Position numbers and translations under genes: made by a program. DNA of 5,520 bases, from NCBI GenBank assembly GCA_030688105.1, contig JAUYIV010000002.1, positions 1-5,520 on the forward strand, read 5' to 3'. Source of the stretch: Actinomycetota bacterium (GTDB lineage: Bacteria > Actinomycetota > Acidimicrobiia > Spongiisociales > UBA11373). The notes beneath the pieces were generated by a model, which had not been told where the DNA came from, did not search any database, and worked only from the letters and a program-made list of their open reading frames with translations. Positions 1 to 5,520 of this stretch are shown here, one piece after another; within the stretch, counting starts at the first letter, position 1; each line of letters starts with the position of its first letter.

Positions 1-589
1 AGGGGACGGCACCGAGAGACTCACCGAACCAGCCTGGCAGGAAGTGGACCTTCTCACCGAGAAGCCCGTACGCGTCGAAGTTCGCTTTCACTTCGTCGAC
101 GGACACGGCTAGTTCCGGGAAGGTGGCTTTGTCGAGCATAAGGCCAGCATCCTGCTCCAGCGAAGAAACGGGGACGCCCTCAAAGCTGTCGGCGACGATC
201 ACCTTTCGGTTCGTGATCCCGTGCTCCTCAAGGTAGCCCGCCATGAAGATGCAGCCTCCTCCGCGCCAGACGCCACACTCCATCAGGTCACCCGGGATCC
301 CTTCCTCGACGATAAGGTCGAGGCAGGCGTGAAGACTGTCGAGTCGAGCGCGGCCCATCATGGTCCGGCTAAAGCCGGAGTTGTGGATGTTGCGGTCTAC
401 GAACCGGCCGACCTGGCGAGACTCCTGAAGTTCAGCGTACCGATTGGGACGATGAGTTCGGATGTCATGAACCACCTCGTACTCGAATACGTCATCACCC
501 CGCAAGCAATCTCTGAGGTACAGGATCCGGAGCTCGTCGTCGAGATAGATCTCGTTGAGAAGGCTCCTCTTGAGGAGATCTAGGAACAT
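1..589 (-). CDS. TylF/macrocin O-methyltransferase-family protein (3' end beyond window)
   Basis: Read on the minus strand, an uninterrupted frame runs from ATG at 589 to the left edge: 196 residues, C-terminus missing. It begins MFLDLLKRSLLNEIYLDDE, the usual TylF-family N-terminus. The family signature follows: GRARLDSLHACLD (79-91), IPGDLMECGVWRGG (98-111, SAM-binding glycine-rich region), ADSFEGVP (133-140) and VKANFDAYGLL (168-178). The acidic metal-binding motif expected further on lies outside the window. Family members are SAM-dependent O-methyltransferases, several acting on sugar hydroxyls of macrolides or polysaccharides; the substrate here is unknown. The frame stays open upstream to a TAA near 717-719, and a GTG at 634 would add 15 residues. 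Neither start has a convincing ribosome-binding site. Over the first 60 codons about two thirds end in G/C, against nearly nine tenths for rmlB, so its origin may differ from its neighbours. The family call is firm; the start and substrate are not. Confidence 0.9.
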   Translation of the reverse strand, partial: MFLDLLKRSLLNEIYLDDELRILYLRDCLRGDDVFEYEVVHDIRTHRPNRYAELQESRQVGRFVDRNIHNSGFSRTMMGRARLDSLHACLDLIVEEGIPGDLMECGVWRGGGCIFMAGYLEEHGITNRKVIVADSFEGVPVSSLEQDAGLMLDKATFPELAVSVDEVKANFDAYGLLGEKVHFLPGWFGESLGAVP

Positions 590-974
590 AATCTGCTTTG
601 GCCGTACGCCTGAACCCTCCGGAACCCGCGCCACGGAGTCTAGGTTGTCTGCTTTACGGGTTGAGGTGAAAGTGGGGGGGCTTCTGGGATCAGCAGTTGG
701 ACTCCCTCCGACTATTTATTCGCCACGACCTTCCGCAAGACCGGGCAGGCCGAGGTGATCGAAGCCATCCGGTCAGGGGCCGTTTCGCACGTCTGTATCG
801 GCCCCCCTCCCGAAGCACATCGCCCCCCGGGAGCTGATCGAGTTCGTCGAAAGGCATGTGAAGCAGGTCGCCATGTGCGACGCCGCAACGCTGTGGGCAA
901 TCCGTTTCGACGGGTGTTCATCCTGGCCGTCAGAGCGACAGGCGGCCCTCTTCGTAGGACTAGATCGCGAGACC
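590..974. other. Gap between the methyltransferase gene and rmlD without an intact gene
   Basis: These 385 bases hold no complete gene. The part nearest the methyltransferase (590-700) is its upstream region and contains a G7 run at 674-680. I see no convincing -35/-10 pair or strong ribosome-binding site there. An AT-rich patch, actatttatt, lies at 711-720. The middle holds the coding-like remnant listed separately. Bases 915-974, just after the rmlD stop, show neither coding bias nor a clear terminator; the only hairpin (925-947) has a mismatch in the RNA of the rmlD strand and no U tract. Confidence 0.6.
701..914 (+). pseudogene. Frameshifted remnant of an unrecognised protein gene
   Basis: From 701 the plus strand reads TPSDYLFATTFRKTGQ, then AEVIEAIRSGAVSHVCIGP, with almost every codon from 725 ending in G or C. 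At the C6 run 802-807 the good frame shifts: removing one C lets it continue as LPKHIAPRELIEFVERHVKQ, then VAMCDAATLWAIRFDG, again with strong G/C third positions, until the bias fades near 914. Uncorrected, neither frame makes a sensible protein across this stretch. There is no start codon with a ribosome-binding site, and the following bases run into the 3' end of rmlD on the other strand, so the gene would also be cut short. I do not recognise the family. It could be a decayed gene left by rearrangement at the edge of the polysaccharide locus, or a sequencing error in a homopolymer within a short real gene. Confidence 0.4.
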
Positions 975-1811
975 TCAGCCGAGTCGGGAGACGGCGCCGA
1001 TCAGCGACTCGAGTGCTTCATCCCAGCGCCGGAGTGGCGAGAGGCCAAGATCGGGCAGTCGCTCCGTTCCCAGCACCGAGTACCGGGGCCGGGCCGCTCT
1101 AGTGGGATACTCGCCGCTGGATATGGGCCGAACCCGATTTGGGTCGATTCCGGCCAGATTGCAGGCGGTGCGAGCCAGTTCATACCAGGAAGTCGGTCCT
1201 TGATTGGTTAGGTGGAGGATCCCGGTCGCACCGGTGTCGAAGGCGGCGAGAGTCGCTGCGGCGAGGTCGGGTGCGTACGTCGGGCACCCCAGTTGATCGG
1301 AGACGACGTTCACCGGGCCGGTCGCGGCTCGCTCCAGGATGGTCGTCACGAAATTGCGGTGGGTCGCCGAGATCACCCAGGAGGAGCGCACCACTAGGGC
1401 CCCAGGGTGGGCGGCGAGTGCGGCCCGTTCGCCCTGTTCCTTTGACCGGCCGTAGGCGTTGACCGGTGCGGTGGGAGACGACTCCACGTAGGGGGAGTCG
1501 GCGCGGCCGTCGAACACGTAGTCGGTGGAGAAGGTCACGAAGGGGATCCCGGCGCCTCCGGCATACTCGGCGAGCGCCCCCACCGCGGTGGCGTTCACCA
1601 CCATCGCCAGGTCGGGTTCGTCTTCGGCCCGGTCGACCGCGGTGTAGGCGGCACAGTTGACGATGGCCGTAGGGCGGATCAGGGCCAGCCGATCCGACAG
1701 CTCGCCCGGCCGGGAGAGATCGAACTCGGCGCGGCTCGGTGCCACCAGGTCGTGGCGCAGTGAGCGGATCGCCGTGCCCAGCTGCCCGCTCCCCCCGGTG
1801 AGAAGGATCAA
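975..1811 (-). CDS. rmlD: dTDP-4-dehydrorhamnose reductase
   Basis: Last step of dTDP-L-rhamnose synthesis: NAD(P)H-dependent reduction of dTDP-4-keto-L-rhamnose, in the cytoplasm. The protein is 278 residues, normal for the family. It is an extended short-chain dehydrogenase with GGSGQLG (6-12) for the cofactor, NCAAYTAVD (52-60), STDYVFDG (95-102), the catalytic pair Y120/K124 in YGRSK, VRSSWV (141-146) and DQLGCPTYA (172-180). The C-terminal RPRYSVL (241-247) is also typical. I chose the TTG at 1811 because it places MILLTGGSG at the N-terminus as in relatives, overlaps the rmlA stop by 4 bases, and has GGAGGT nine bases upstream. An ATG at 1919 is in frame but would add 36 low-complexity residues read from inside rmlA. 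It is the last gene of the operon; no clear terminator follows. Confidence 0.95.
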   Translation of the reverse strand: MILLTGGSGQLGTAIRSLRHDLVAPSRAEFDLSRPGELSDRLALIRPTAIVNCAAYTAVDRAEDEPDLAMVVNATAVGALAEYAGGAGIPFVTFSTDYVFDGRADSPYVESSPTAPVNAYGRSKEQGERAALAAHPGALVVRSSWVISATHRNFVTTILERAATGPVNVVSDQLGCPTYAPDLAAATLAAFDTGATGILHLTNQGPTSWYELARTACNLAGIDPNRVRPISSGEYPTRAARPRYSVLGTERLPDLGLSPLRRWDEALESLIGAVSRLG

Positions 1812-2869
1812 TCCCCCAGCACCTCCGACTGCTCCCCGAGCGTCATCTCGACGAATCCCGCTGGGCCCGCCCCGTGCAGCTTGGTGTTGTGGCCCAGGAT
1901 CGAGGACCGGATCTTCCATCCGAGGACGGTGGAGCCGTCCATAACGATCGAGGCCTCGACGGCGGCATCGGCGATGTCGGATCCGTCGCCGATCGACGCC
2001 TCAGGGCCGATGGTCGAGCGGGTCACCTGGACGTCCTCGCCGATGACCACCGGTCCCACGAGCCTGGAGTCGACGATGCGTGAGCCCCTCCCGACCCGAA
2101 CCTCACCCCGCACCTCGGAATCGATGACCTCGCCCTCGATCTTGCCGTCGAGCTCGCCGATCACCAGGTGCTGGGCGGCGAGGAGGTCGTCCTTGGTGCC
2201 GGTGTCCTTCCACCACCCGCTCACGATCGAGGCCCGAACCGTCCTCCCATGGTCGACGAGGTACTGGATGGCGTCGGTGATCTCCAACTCACCCCGCGCC
2301 GAGGGCTCGATCGACTCCACGGCCTCGGAGATCGTCCCGTCGAAGAGGTAGACGCCCACAAGGGCGAGGTTCGACGGCGGGACCGCCGGCTTCTCCACGA
2401 GGTGGCGGATGGAGCCGTCCTCGGCGAGGTCGGCGACGCCGAACGACGATGGATTGTCGACGGGGGAGAGCATGATCTGGCAGTTGGGGTGATGGGTCTC
2501 GAAGTCCCGCACCACGTCGGCGACCCCGCCCTTGACCAGGTTGTCCCCTAGGTACATCAGGCAGTCATCGCCGTCCACGAAGGGCAGGGCGGTCTTGAGG
2601 GCGTGGGCCAGGCCCAGGGGCTCATCCTGAAGCACGAACGTCGGGTTGAACCCGATGCGGTCCGAACAGGACCGCACCGCGGTGCGGATGTCGTCACCCG
2701 TCTGCGGCGAGATCACGATCCCCACCTCGGTGACCCCGGCGGCGACCAGGTCCTCCAATCCGTACTCGATGATCGGTTTGTTGGCGACGGGAACCAGCTG
2801 CTTGGCCATCGAGTAGGTGATGGGACGGAGACGAGAGCCGGTGCCCCCGGCCAGCACCAGGCCCTTCAC
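1808..2869 (-). CDS. rmlA: Glucose-1-phosphate thymidylyltransferase, long form
   Basis: First step of the pathway: dTTP plus glucose-1-phosphate gives dTDP-glucose and pyrophosphate. From the GTG at 2869 the protein has 353 residues. The nucleotidyltransferase domain (1-240) shows LAGGTGSRLRP (6-16), K23 in MAKQLVPV, YLGDN (106-110, with the metal-binding Asp), VEKP (158-161) and WWKDTGT (219-225). Residues 240-330 form a series of short I/V-G-x-x repeats (VGRGSRI, VIGEDV, TIGPEA, SIGDGS), as in a left-handed beta-helix. This marks the long form (StrD-like) rather than the roughly 290-residue short form of enteric bacteria. The GTG start puts VKGLVLAGG at the N-terminus and overlaps the rmlB stop as GTGA. 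An in-frame ATG at 2920 would add 17 residues without family support. The role of the helix domain is not visible from sequence. Confidence 0.95.
   Translation of the reverse strand: MKGLVLAGGTGSRLRPITYSMAKQLVPVANKPIIEYGLEDLVAAGVTEVGIVISPQTGDDIRTAVRSCSDRIGFNPTFVLQDEPLGLAHALKTALPFVDGDDCLMYLGDNLVKGGVADVVRDFETHHPNCQIMLSPVDNPSSFGVADLAEDGSIRHLVEKPAVPPSNLALVGVYLFDGTISEAVESIEPSARGELEITDAIQYLVDHGRTVRASIVSGWWKDTGTKDDLLAAQHLVIGELDGKIEGEVIDSEVRGEVRVGRGSRIVDSRLVGPVVIGEDVQVTRSTIGPEASIGDGSDIADAAVEASIVMDGSTVLGWKIRSSILGHNTKLHGAGPAGFVEMTLGEQSEVLGD
1821..1826 (-). promoter_or_regulatory. Ribosome-binding site of rmlD
   Basis: On the minus strand GGAGGT is followed by nine bases and then TTG at 1811. It is the strongest Shine-Dalgarno match in the operon. 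It lies within the end of rmlA and decides the TTG start over the in-frame ATG at 1919. Confidence 0.75.
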
Positions 2870-3840
2870 CGCGTCCCCACCTTCAGCGGCTCCCACCAAT
2901 CCCGCCGCTGCCGGTACCACTCGATGGTCTCGGCGAGGTGCTCATCGAAGTCATGCTCGGGTTTCCAGCCGAGCCGGCGGATCTTCGAGGAGTCGACGGC
3001 ATAGCGGAGATCGTGACCGGGGCGATCGGGCACGGGTTCGATCATCGAGTCGTCGAAGCCCAGCTGTTCGAGGATGCGGCGGGTCAGCTCGAGATTGGTG
3101 AGCTGGTTGTCGGCGCCCACGTTGTAGATCTCGCCGGGGGTGCCTTCGTCGACGAGCAGGCGGATGGCCCGGCAGTGATCGGCCACATGGAGCCAGTCAC
3201 GCTCGTTGCGGCCGTCCCCGTAGAGCGGCACCTTCCGTCCGTCGAGCATGTTGGTCACGAAGAGCGGGATCACCTTCTCGGGGAACTGGTAGGGGCCGAA
3301 GTTGTTGGTGCAGCGGGTGATGATCGCCGGGTATCCGAACGTCACCCGGTACGAGGCCACCAGCAGGTCGGCTCCCGCCTTCGAGGCCGAGTAGGGGGAT
3401 GAGGGATCGAGGCGAGCATCCTCACCGGCGAAGCCTTCGTTCAAGGATCCGTAGACCTCGTCGGTCGACACGTGGATGAACCGCTCGACGGCGTGCCTTC
3501 GGGCGGCATCGATCAGCACACCGGTGCCGACCACGTTCGTCTCCAGAAATGCGGAGGGTCCGGCGATCGACCGGTCGACATGGCTCTCCGCGGCGAAGTG
3601 AACCACGACGTCGGCGTCCGCCACCAGCCGGTCCACCAGATCCGCGTCGCGGATGTCACCATGGACGAAGGTGTGTCGGTCATCGACGTCGAGCTCCTCC
3701 ACCGTGGCCCGGACTCCCGCATAGGTGAGGGCGTCGAGGTCGATCACCGAGGCGTCCGGCTCGGCATTCAGCACCGACCGGATGAAGTTGGAGCCGATGA
3801 ACCCGGCTCCGCCGGTGACGACGTAGCGGCGGCCCATCAT
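2866..3840 (-). CDS. rmlB: dTDP-glucose 4,6-dehydratase
   Basis: Second step: NAD-dependent conversion of dTDP-glucose to dTDP-4-keto-6-deoxyglucose. It is 324 residues from the ATG at 3840, normal length. It is an extended short-chain dehydrogenase: TGGAGFIGS (9-17) binds NAD, then DLDALTYAG (34-42), HFAAESHVDRSI (81-92), STDEVYG (125-131) with the catalytic Thr-Asp-Glu, YSASK (150-154) with the active-site Tyr and Lys, RCTNNFGPYQFPEKVIP (176-192) and PDRPGHDLRYAVD (271-283). These separate it from UDP-glucose epimerases. Two ATG codons stand in tandem (3840 and 3837). The first overlaps the rmlC stop as ATGA, matching the other operon junctions; the second is slightly better spaced from the G6 run upstream. 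The choice changes one residue only. Confidence 0.96.
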   Translation of the reverse strand: MMGRRYVVTGGAGFIGSNFIRSVLNAEPDASVIDLDALTYAGVRATVEELDVDDRHTFVHGDIRDADLVDRLVADADVVVHFAAESHVDRSIAGPSAFLETNVVGTGVLIDAARRHAVERFIHVSTDEVYGSLNEGFAGEDARLDPSSPYSASKAGADLLVASYRVTFGYPAIITRCTNNFGPYQFPEKVIPLFVTNMLDGRKVPLYGDGRNERDWLHVADHCRAIRLLVDEGTPGEIYNVGADNQLTNLELTRRILEQLGFDDSMIEPVPDRPGHDLRYAVDSSKIRRLGWKPEHDFDEHLAETIEWYRQRRDWWEPLKVGTR

Positions 3841-4388
3841 TGCCCCCCGAAGGTGAAGGGCGTGACCGCGGGATCGAACGGAGGGTGGGCCTCGTCGCGT
3901 GGCGAGAGCACCGGATCGCCCGCGATCTGCCAATCGACGCCGAGCGCGGGGTCGTCCCAGCGGATCCCTCGTTCCCGGCTCGGCGAGTAGTAGGCCGTCA
4001 CCTTGTAGAGGACCTCGGTTCGAGGCTCGAGGGTGACGAACCCGTGGGCGAATCCGCTCGGGATGAAGAGCTGCTCGCCTCCATCGGCGGTGAGCACCAC
4101 GGCGATCTGCTGGAGGAAAGTCGGCGAGCCAGCGCGCAGGTCGACCGCGATGTCACGGATGCGGCCCCGCCCCACTCGAAGCAGCTTCGCCTGGTCGTCG
4201 GGCGGCTCCTGGTAGTGGAGGCCCCGGATCGTGTTGGCCTCCTCGGAGAAGGAATGGTTGTCCTGGACGAAGTCGAGTCCGGGGAACCACTCGGCTCGAA
4301 AGGTCTCAGAGAAGGAGCCCCGGGCATCCCCATGACGCTCTGGCACCAGGACCACGGCATCGGATATCTGCGTCGGGAGGAACTCCAT
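3837..4388 (-). CDS. rmlC: dTDP-4-dehydrorhamnose 3,5-epimerase
   Basis: Third step: epimerisation at C3 and C5 of dTDP-4-keto-6-deoxyglucose, without a cofactor. From the ATG at 4388 it has 183 residues, the normal RmlC size, a single cupin domain. Motifs are DARGSFSETF (21-30), QDNHSFS (42-48), IRGLHYQ (54-60) with the catalytic His at 58, K68 in QAKLLRV, FIPSGFAHGFVTL (108-120), YKVTAYYSP (128-136) with the active-site Tyr region, IRWDDPALGVDW (142-153) and LSPRD (161-165), whose Asp partners the His. The start at 4388 has GAGG four bases upstream and gives the usual N-terminus; an in-frame ATG at 4433 would add 15 basic residues with no better ribosome-binding site. It is the first gene of the rml operon, so the promoter should lie in the divergent gap. 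Confidence 0.95.
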   Translation of the reverse strand: MEFLPTQISDAVVLVPERHGDARGSFSETFRAEWFPGLDFVQDNHSFSEEANTIRGLHYQEPPDDQAKLLRVGRGRIRDIAVDLRAGSPTFLQQIAVVLTADGGEQLFIPSGFAHGFVTLEPRTEVLYKVTAYYSPSRERGIRWDDPALGVDWQIAGDPVLSPRDEAHPPFDPAVTPFTFGGQ

Positions 4389-4489
4389 GAGACCTCGTTG
4401 GAGATGCGGGAGGGTAACCCGTCGCCGGGCCATGGACGGCGGCGCCCCGACCGGTGACGACGAGGGACGTCGAAGGCAGGGGTCGGCCG
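4389..4489. promoter_or_regulatory. Divergent intergenic region between rmlC and the membrane glycosyltransferase gene
   Basis: Two genes point away from this roughly 100-base gap, so promoters for both probably lie here or reach into the coding starts. On the minus strand TACCCT (4416-4411) fits the actinobacterial -10 pattern TANNNT and would give a leader of about 16 bases before the rmlC ATG at 4388, but there is no good -35. I see no convincing promoter for the plus strand. A small inverted repeat, CGACG-5 bases-CGTCG, lies at 4458-4472. The location follows from gene direction; the exact elements are weak guesses. Confidence 0.4.
4478..4482 (+). promoter_or_regulatory. Probable ribosome-binding site of the membrane glycosyltransferase gene
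   Basis: AGGGG is followed by seven bases and then GTG at 4490. The in-frame ATG codons at 4496 and 4535 are 13 or more bases away and have no closer purine-rich match, so this site favours the GTG. Confidence 0.4.
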
Positions 4490-5520
4490 GTGGGCATGCG
4501 GGTCTCGACCTCGGCGATCTGGCAGCATCACGGCATGCAGTCCGGGGAGCATCCCGTCCGGCAACGCCGAATCCTGCTCCTCGTCGGCCTGACCCTGCTG
4601 CTCGGGGCGGGCGCCCTCGCCCTCGGGATGATCGAAGAGCCGTATCACATCGATGAACTGCGTCAAGTGAGGTCGTATGACGCCTCGTGGCGGGGCGTGG
4701 CCGGGGAGGCGCTCAGGCAGCAGCAGCCCCCGCTCGATCCGCTCATCGGGTCGGTGATCCAGAAGGTCTTTGGCCAGGGGCACGTCATCCAGCGGCTCCA
4801 TCAGACGATCCTGGGACTCGGGTCGCTCGTGCTCCTCTCCATGCTCCTCTGGCGATCCGGCCTTCGAGTGGGAGTTCCGGTGGCTGTCCTGTTGTACGGG
4901 ATCGCCCCGATCGTGGTGAGCGTCACCGCCTATGCGCGGCCCTATGCGCTCCCCATCTTCCTCAGCCTGGCCTTCCTGGTCGGCGGCGACCTCTGGCTGC
5001 GGGAGGGGCGCCGATGGGGCGCCGTCGCCGCCGGGGCGGCGGCCGTGCTCCTACCCCTGAGCCGGGCCGTAGAGCCCGTGATCTTCCTGCTGGTGGCGAT
5101 CGCCGCGCTCTATCTCTCTGCCCGTCGGAACGACCGGTGGCGCCGGTCGCCGCGGGTGCTCCTGATCGTGGCTGGCGCGTCGGTGATTCTCATCGCCCTT
5201 CCGTTGTACCTGCGGCTGAGGTCTGAGCTCGCCGAGTTCACCGCGGACAGCTCGACGAGCCTGGTCGATCGAGTCGGACGCATCGCCGAGGAGCTTCCCC
5301 ACCGGCTCGACGAGGCCTTCATCGTCGGCGGCCTCGCCCTGGCTCTGCTGGCCCTGGCGCTTCTGAGTCCCGGGGTGCGCCGGTTCCTGAGGTCCGAGTG
5401 GTGGGTGTGGCCGCTGATCGCGGTGCCCGTCGGGTTCACCGTCGCCTTCTTCCTGCTGGCGCGTTCCGATCAGCCGTACTACCCCCGATACGGGTACTCC
5501 TGGTGGCTGCCCTTCGCCAT
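4490..5520 (+). CDS. GT-C superfamily (GT39/ArnT-like) membrane glycosyltransferase, 3' end beyond window
   Basis: An open frame runs to the right edge, giving 343 residues from the GTG at 4490; the C-terminus is missing. It is a polytopic membrane protein. TM1 is near residues 28-46, followed by a long extracytoplasmic loop and at least eight more hydrophobic segments near 107-122, 128-146, 153-167, 177-190, 195-210, 223-241, 287-303 and 316-334. The first loop holds HIDELRQ with an Asp-Glu pair (55-56), as in the metal-binding DE motif of GT-C enzymes, then QQPPLDPLI (78-86) and YARPYALP (148-155). PRYGYSWWLPFA at the right edge resembles the RYxxPxxP region of the GT39 group. Such enzymes transfer a sugar from a polyprenyl-phosphate donor outside the membrane. 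Sugar and acceptor are unknown; the divergent rml operon suggests surface polysaccharide work. ATG at 4496 or 4535 are alternative starts; G/C third-position bias already holds between 4490 and 4535, supporting an early start. Confidence 0.8.
   Translation, partial: MGMRVSTSAIWQHHGMQSGEHPVRQRRILLLVGLTLLLGAGALALGMIEEPYHIDELRQVRSYDASWRGVAGEALRQQQPPLDPLIGSVIQKVFGQGHVIQRLHQTILGLGSLVLLSMLLWRSGLRVGVPVAVLLYGIAPIVVSVTAYARPYALPIFLSLAFLVGGDLWLREGRRWGAVAAGAAAVLLPLSRAVEPVIFLLVAIAALYLSARRNDRWRRSPRVLLIVAGASVILIALPLYLRLRSELAEFTADSSTSLVDRVGRIAEELPHRLDEAFIVGGLALALLALALLSPGVRRFLRSEWWVWPLIAVPVGFTVAFFLLARSDQPYYPRYGYSWWLPFA

Noticed and set aside
807..833. Inverted repeat CTCCCG...CGGGAG with a 15-base loop
   Set aside because: It lies inside the coding-like remnant, has a large loop and no U tract; C-rich codons explain it.
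925..947. Hairpin GGCCG...CGGCC about 28 bases after the rmlD stop, considered as a terminator
   Set aside because: The stem is only five continuous pairs, the next position is a C-A mismatch in the rmlD-strand RNA, the loop is long, and no U tract follows.
1881..2351. A 156-codon plus-strand open frame opposite rmlA
   Set aside because: Shadow of rmlA: Ser/Pro/Thr-rich translation, no family motif and no ribosome-binding site of note.
4389..4433. Upstream rmlC start at the ATG at 4433
   Set aside because: It adds 15 basic residues before the usual RmlC N-terminus, has no better ribosome-binding site, and would lie upstream of the weak -10 candidate at 4416-4411.
3840..4457. A 205-codon open frame on the plus strand opposite rmlC
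   Set aside because: It is antisense to a gene with complete family motifs. Long open antisense frames are expected where codons strongly prefer G/C at the third position, and its translation shows no domain.
3998..4801. A 267-codon minus-strand open frame spanning the divergent gap
   Set aside because: It overlaps rmlC in another frame and is antisense to the membrane glycosyltransferase. Its product is low-complexity, rich in Pro, Arg and Ser, with no recognisable motif.
4687..5226. A 179-codon plus-strand open frame inside the membrane glycosyltransferase gene
   Set aside because: It reads Ala/Gly/Arg/Pro-rich sequence in a shifted frame, while the overlapping frame encodes clear membrane segments and GT-C motifs.
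1..5520. tRNA, rRNA, CRISPR array, insertion sequence or phage attachment site
   Set aside because: Reading both strands I saw no regularly spaced repeats, no transposase motifs with terminal inverted repeats, and no tRNA-like cloverleaf sequence.

Overview
The window looks like part of a cell-surface polysaccharide locus from a high-GC bacterium. An actinobacterium-like host is my best guess. The grounds are strong G/C preference at third codon positions in the central genes, GTG and TTG starts beside ATG, and an RmlA with the long C-terminal beta-helix form. No ribosomal or other marker gene is present, so the phylum is an inference.

Layout. Positions 1-589 (minus strand) hold the N-terminal 196 residues of a TylF/macrocin O-methyltransferase-family protein, cut by the left edge. 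Positions 590-974 hold no intact gene. They contain a short plus-strand stretch with coding character that needs a one-base correction at a C6 run to read through, so it is probably a gene remnant. Positions 975-4388 (minus strand) are a compact four-gene operon transcribed rmlC-rmlB-rmlA-rmlD. It encodes the complete dTDP-L-rhamnose pathway, and every junction is a 4-base stop/start overlap. A roughly 100-base divergent gap (4389-4489) separates it from a plus-strand polytopic membrane glycosyltransferase of the GT-C type, which is cut by the right edge.

How the genes work together. RmlA makes dTDP-glucose from glucose-1-phosphate and dTTP. RmlB dehydrates it to the 4-keto-6-deoxy sugar. RmlC epimerises C3 and C5. 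RmlD reduces C4 with NAD(P)H to give dTDP-L-rhamnose, the donor for rhamnosyltransferases. The divergent GT-C protein would act at the membrane on a lipid-linked sugar, and the TylF-like enzyme may O-methylate a sugar. Both partnerships are inferred from position only.

I did not find a clearly new system. The best items for a second look are the frameshifted remnant at 701-914, the ATG/GTG/TTG series of identical 4-base overlaps, and the different codon use of the TylF-like gene, which suggests a junction between segments of different origin.
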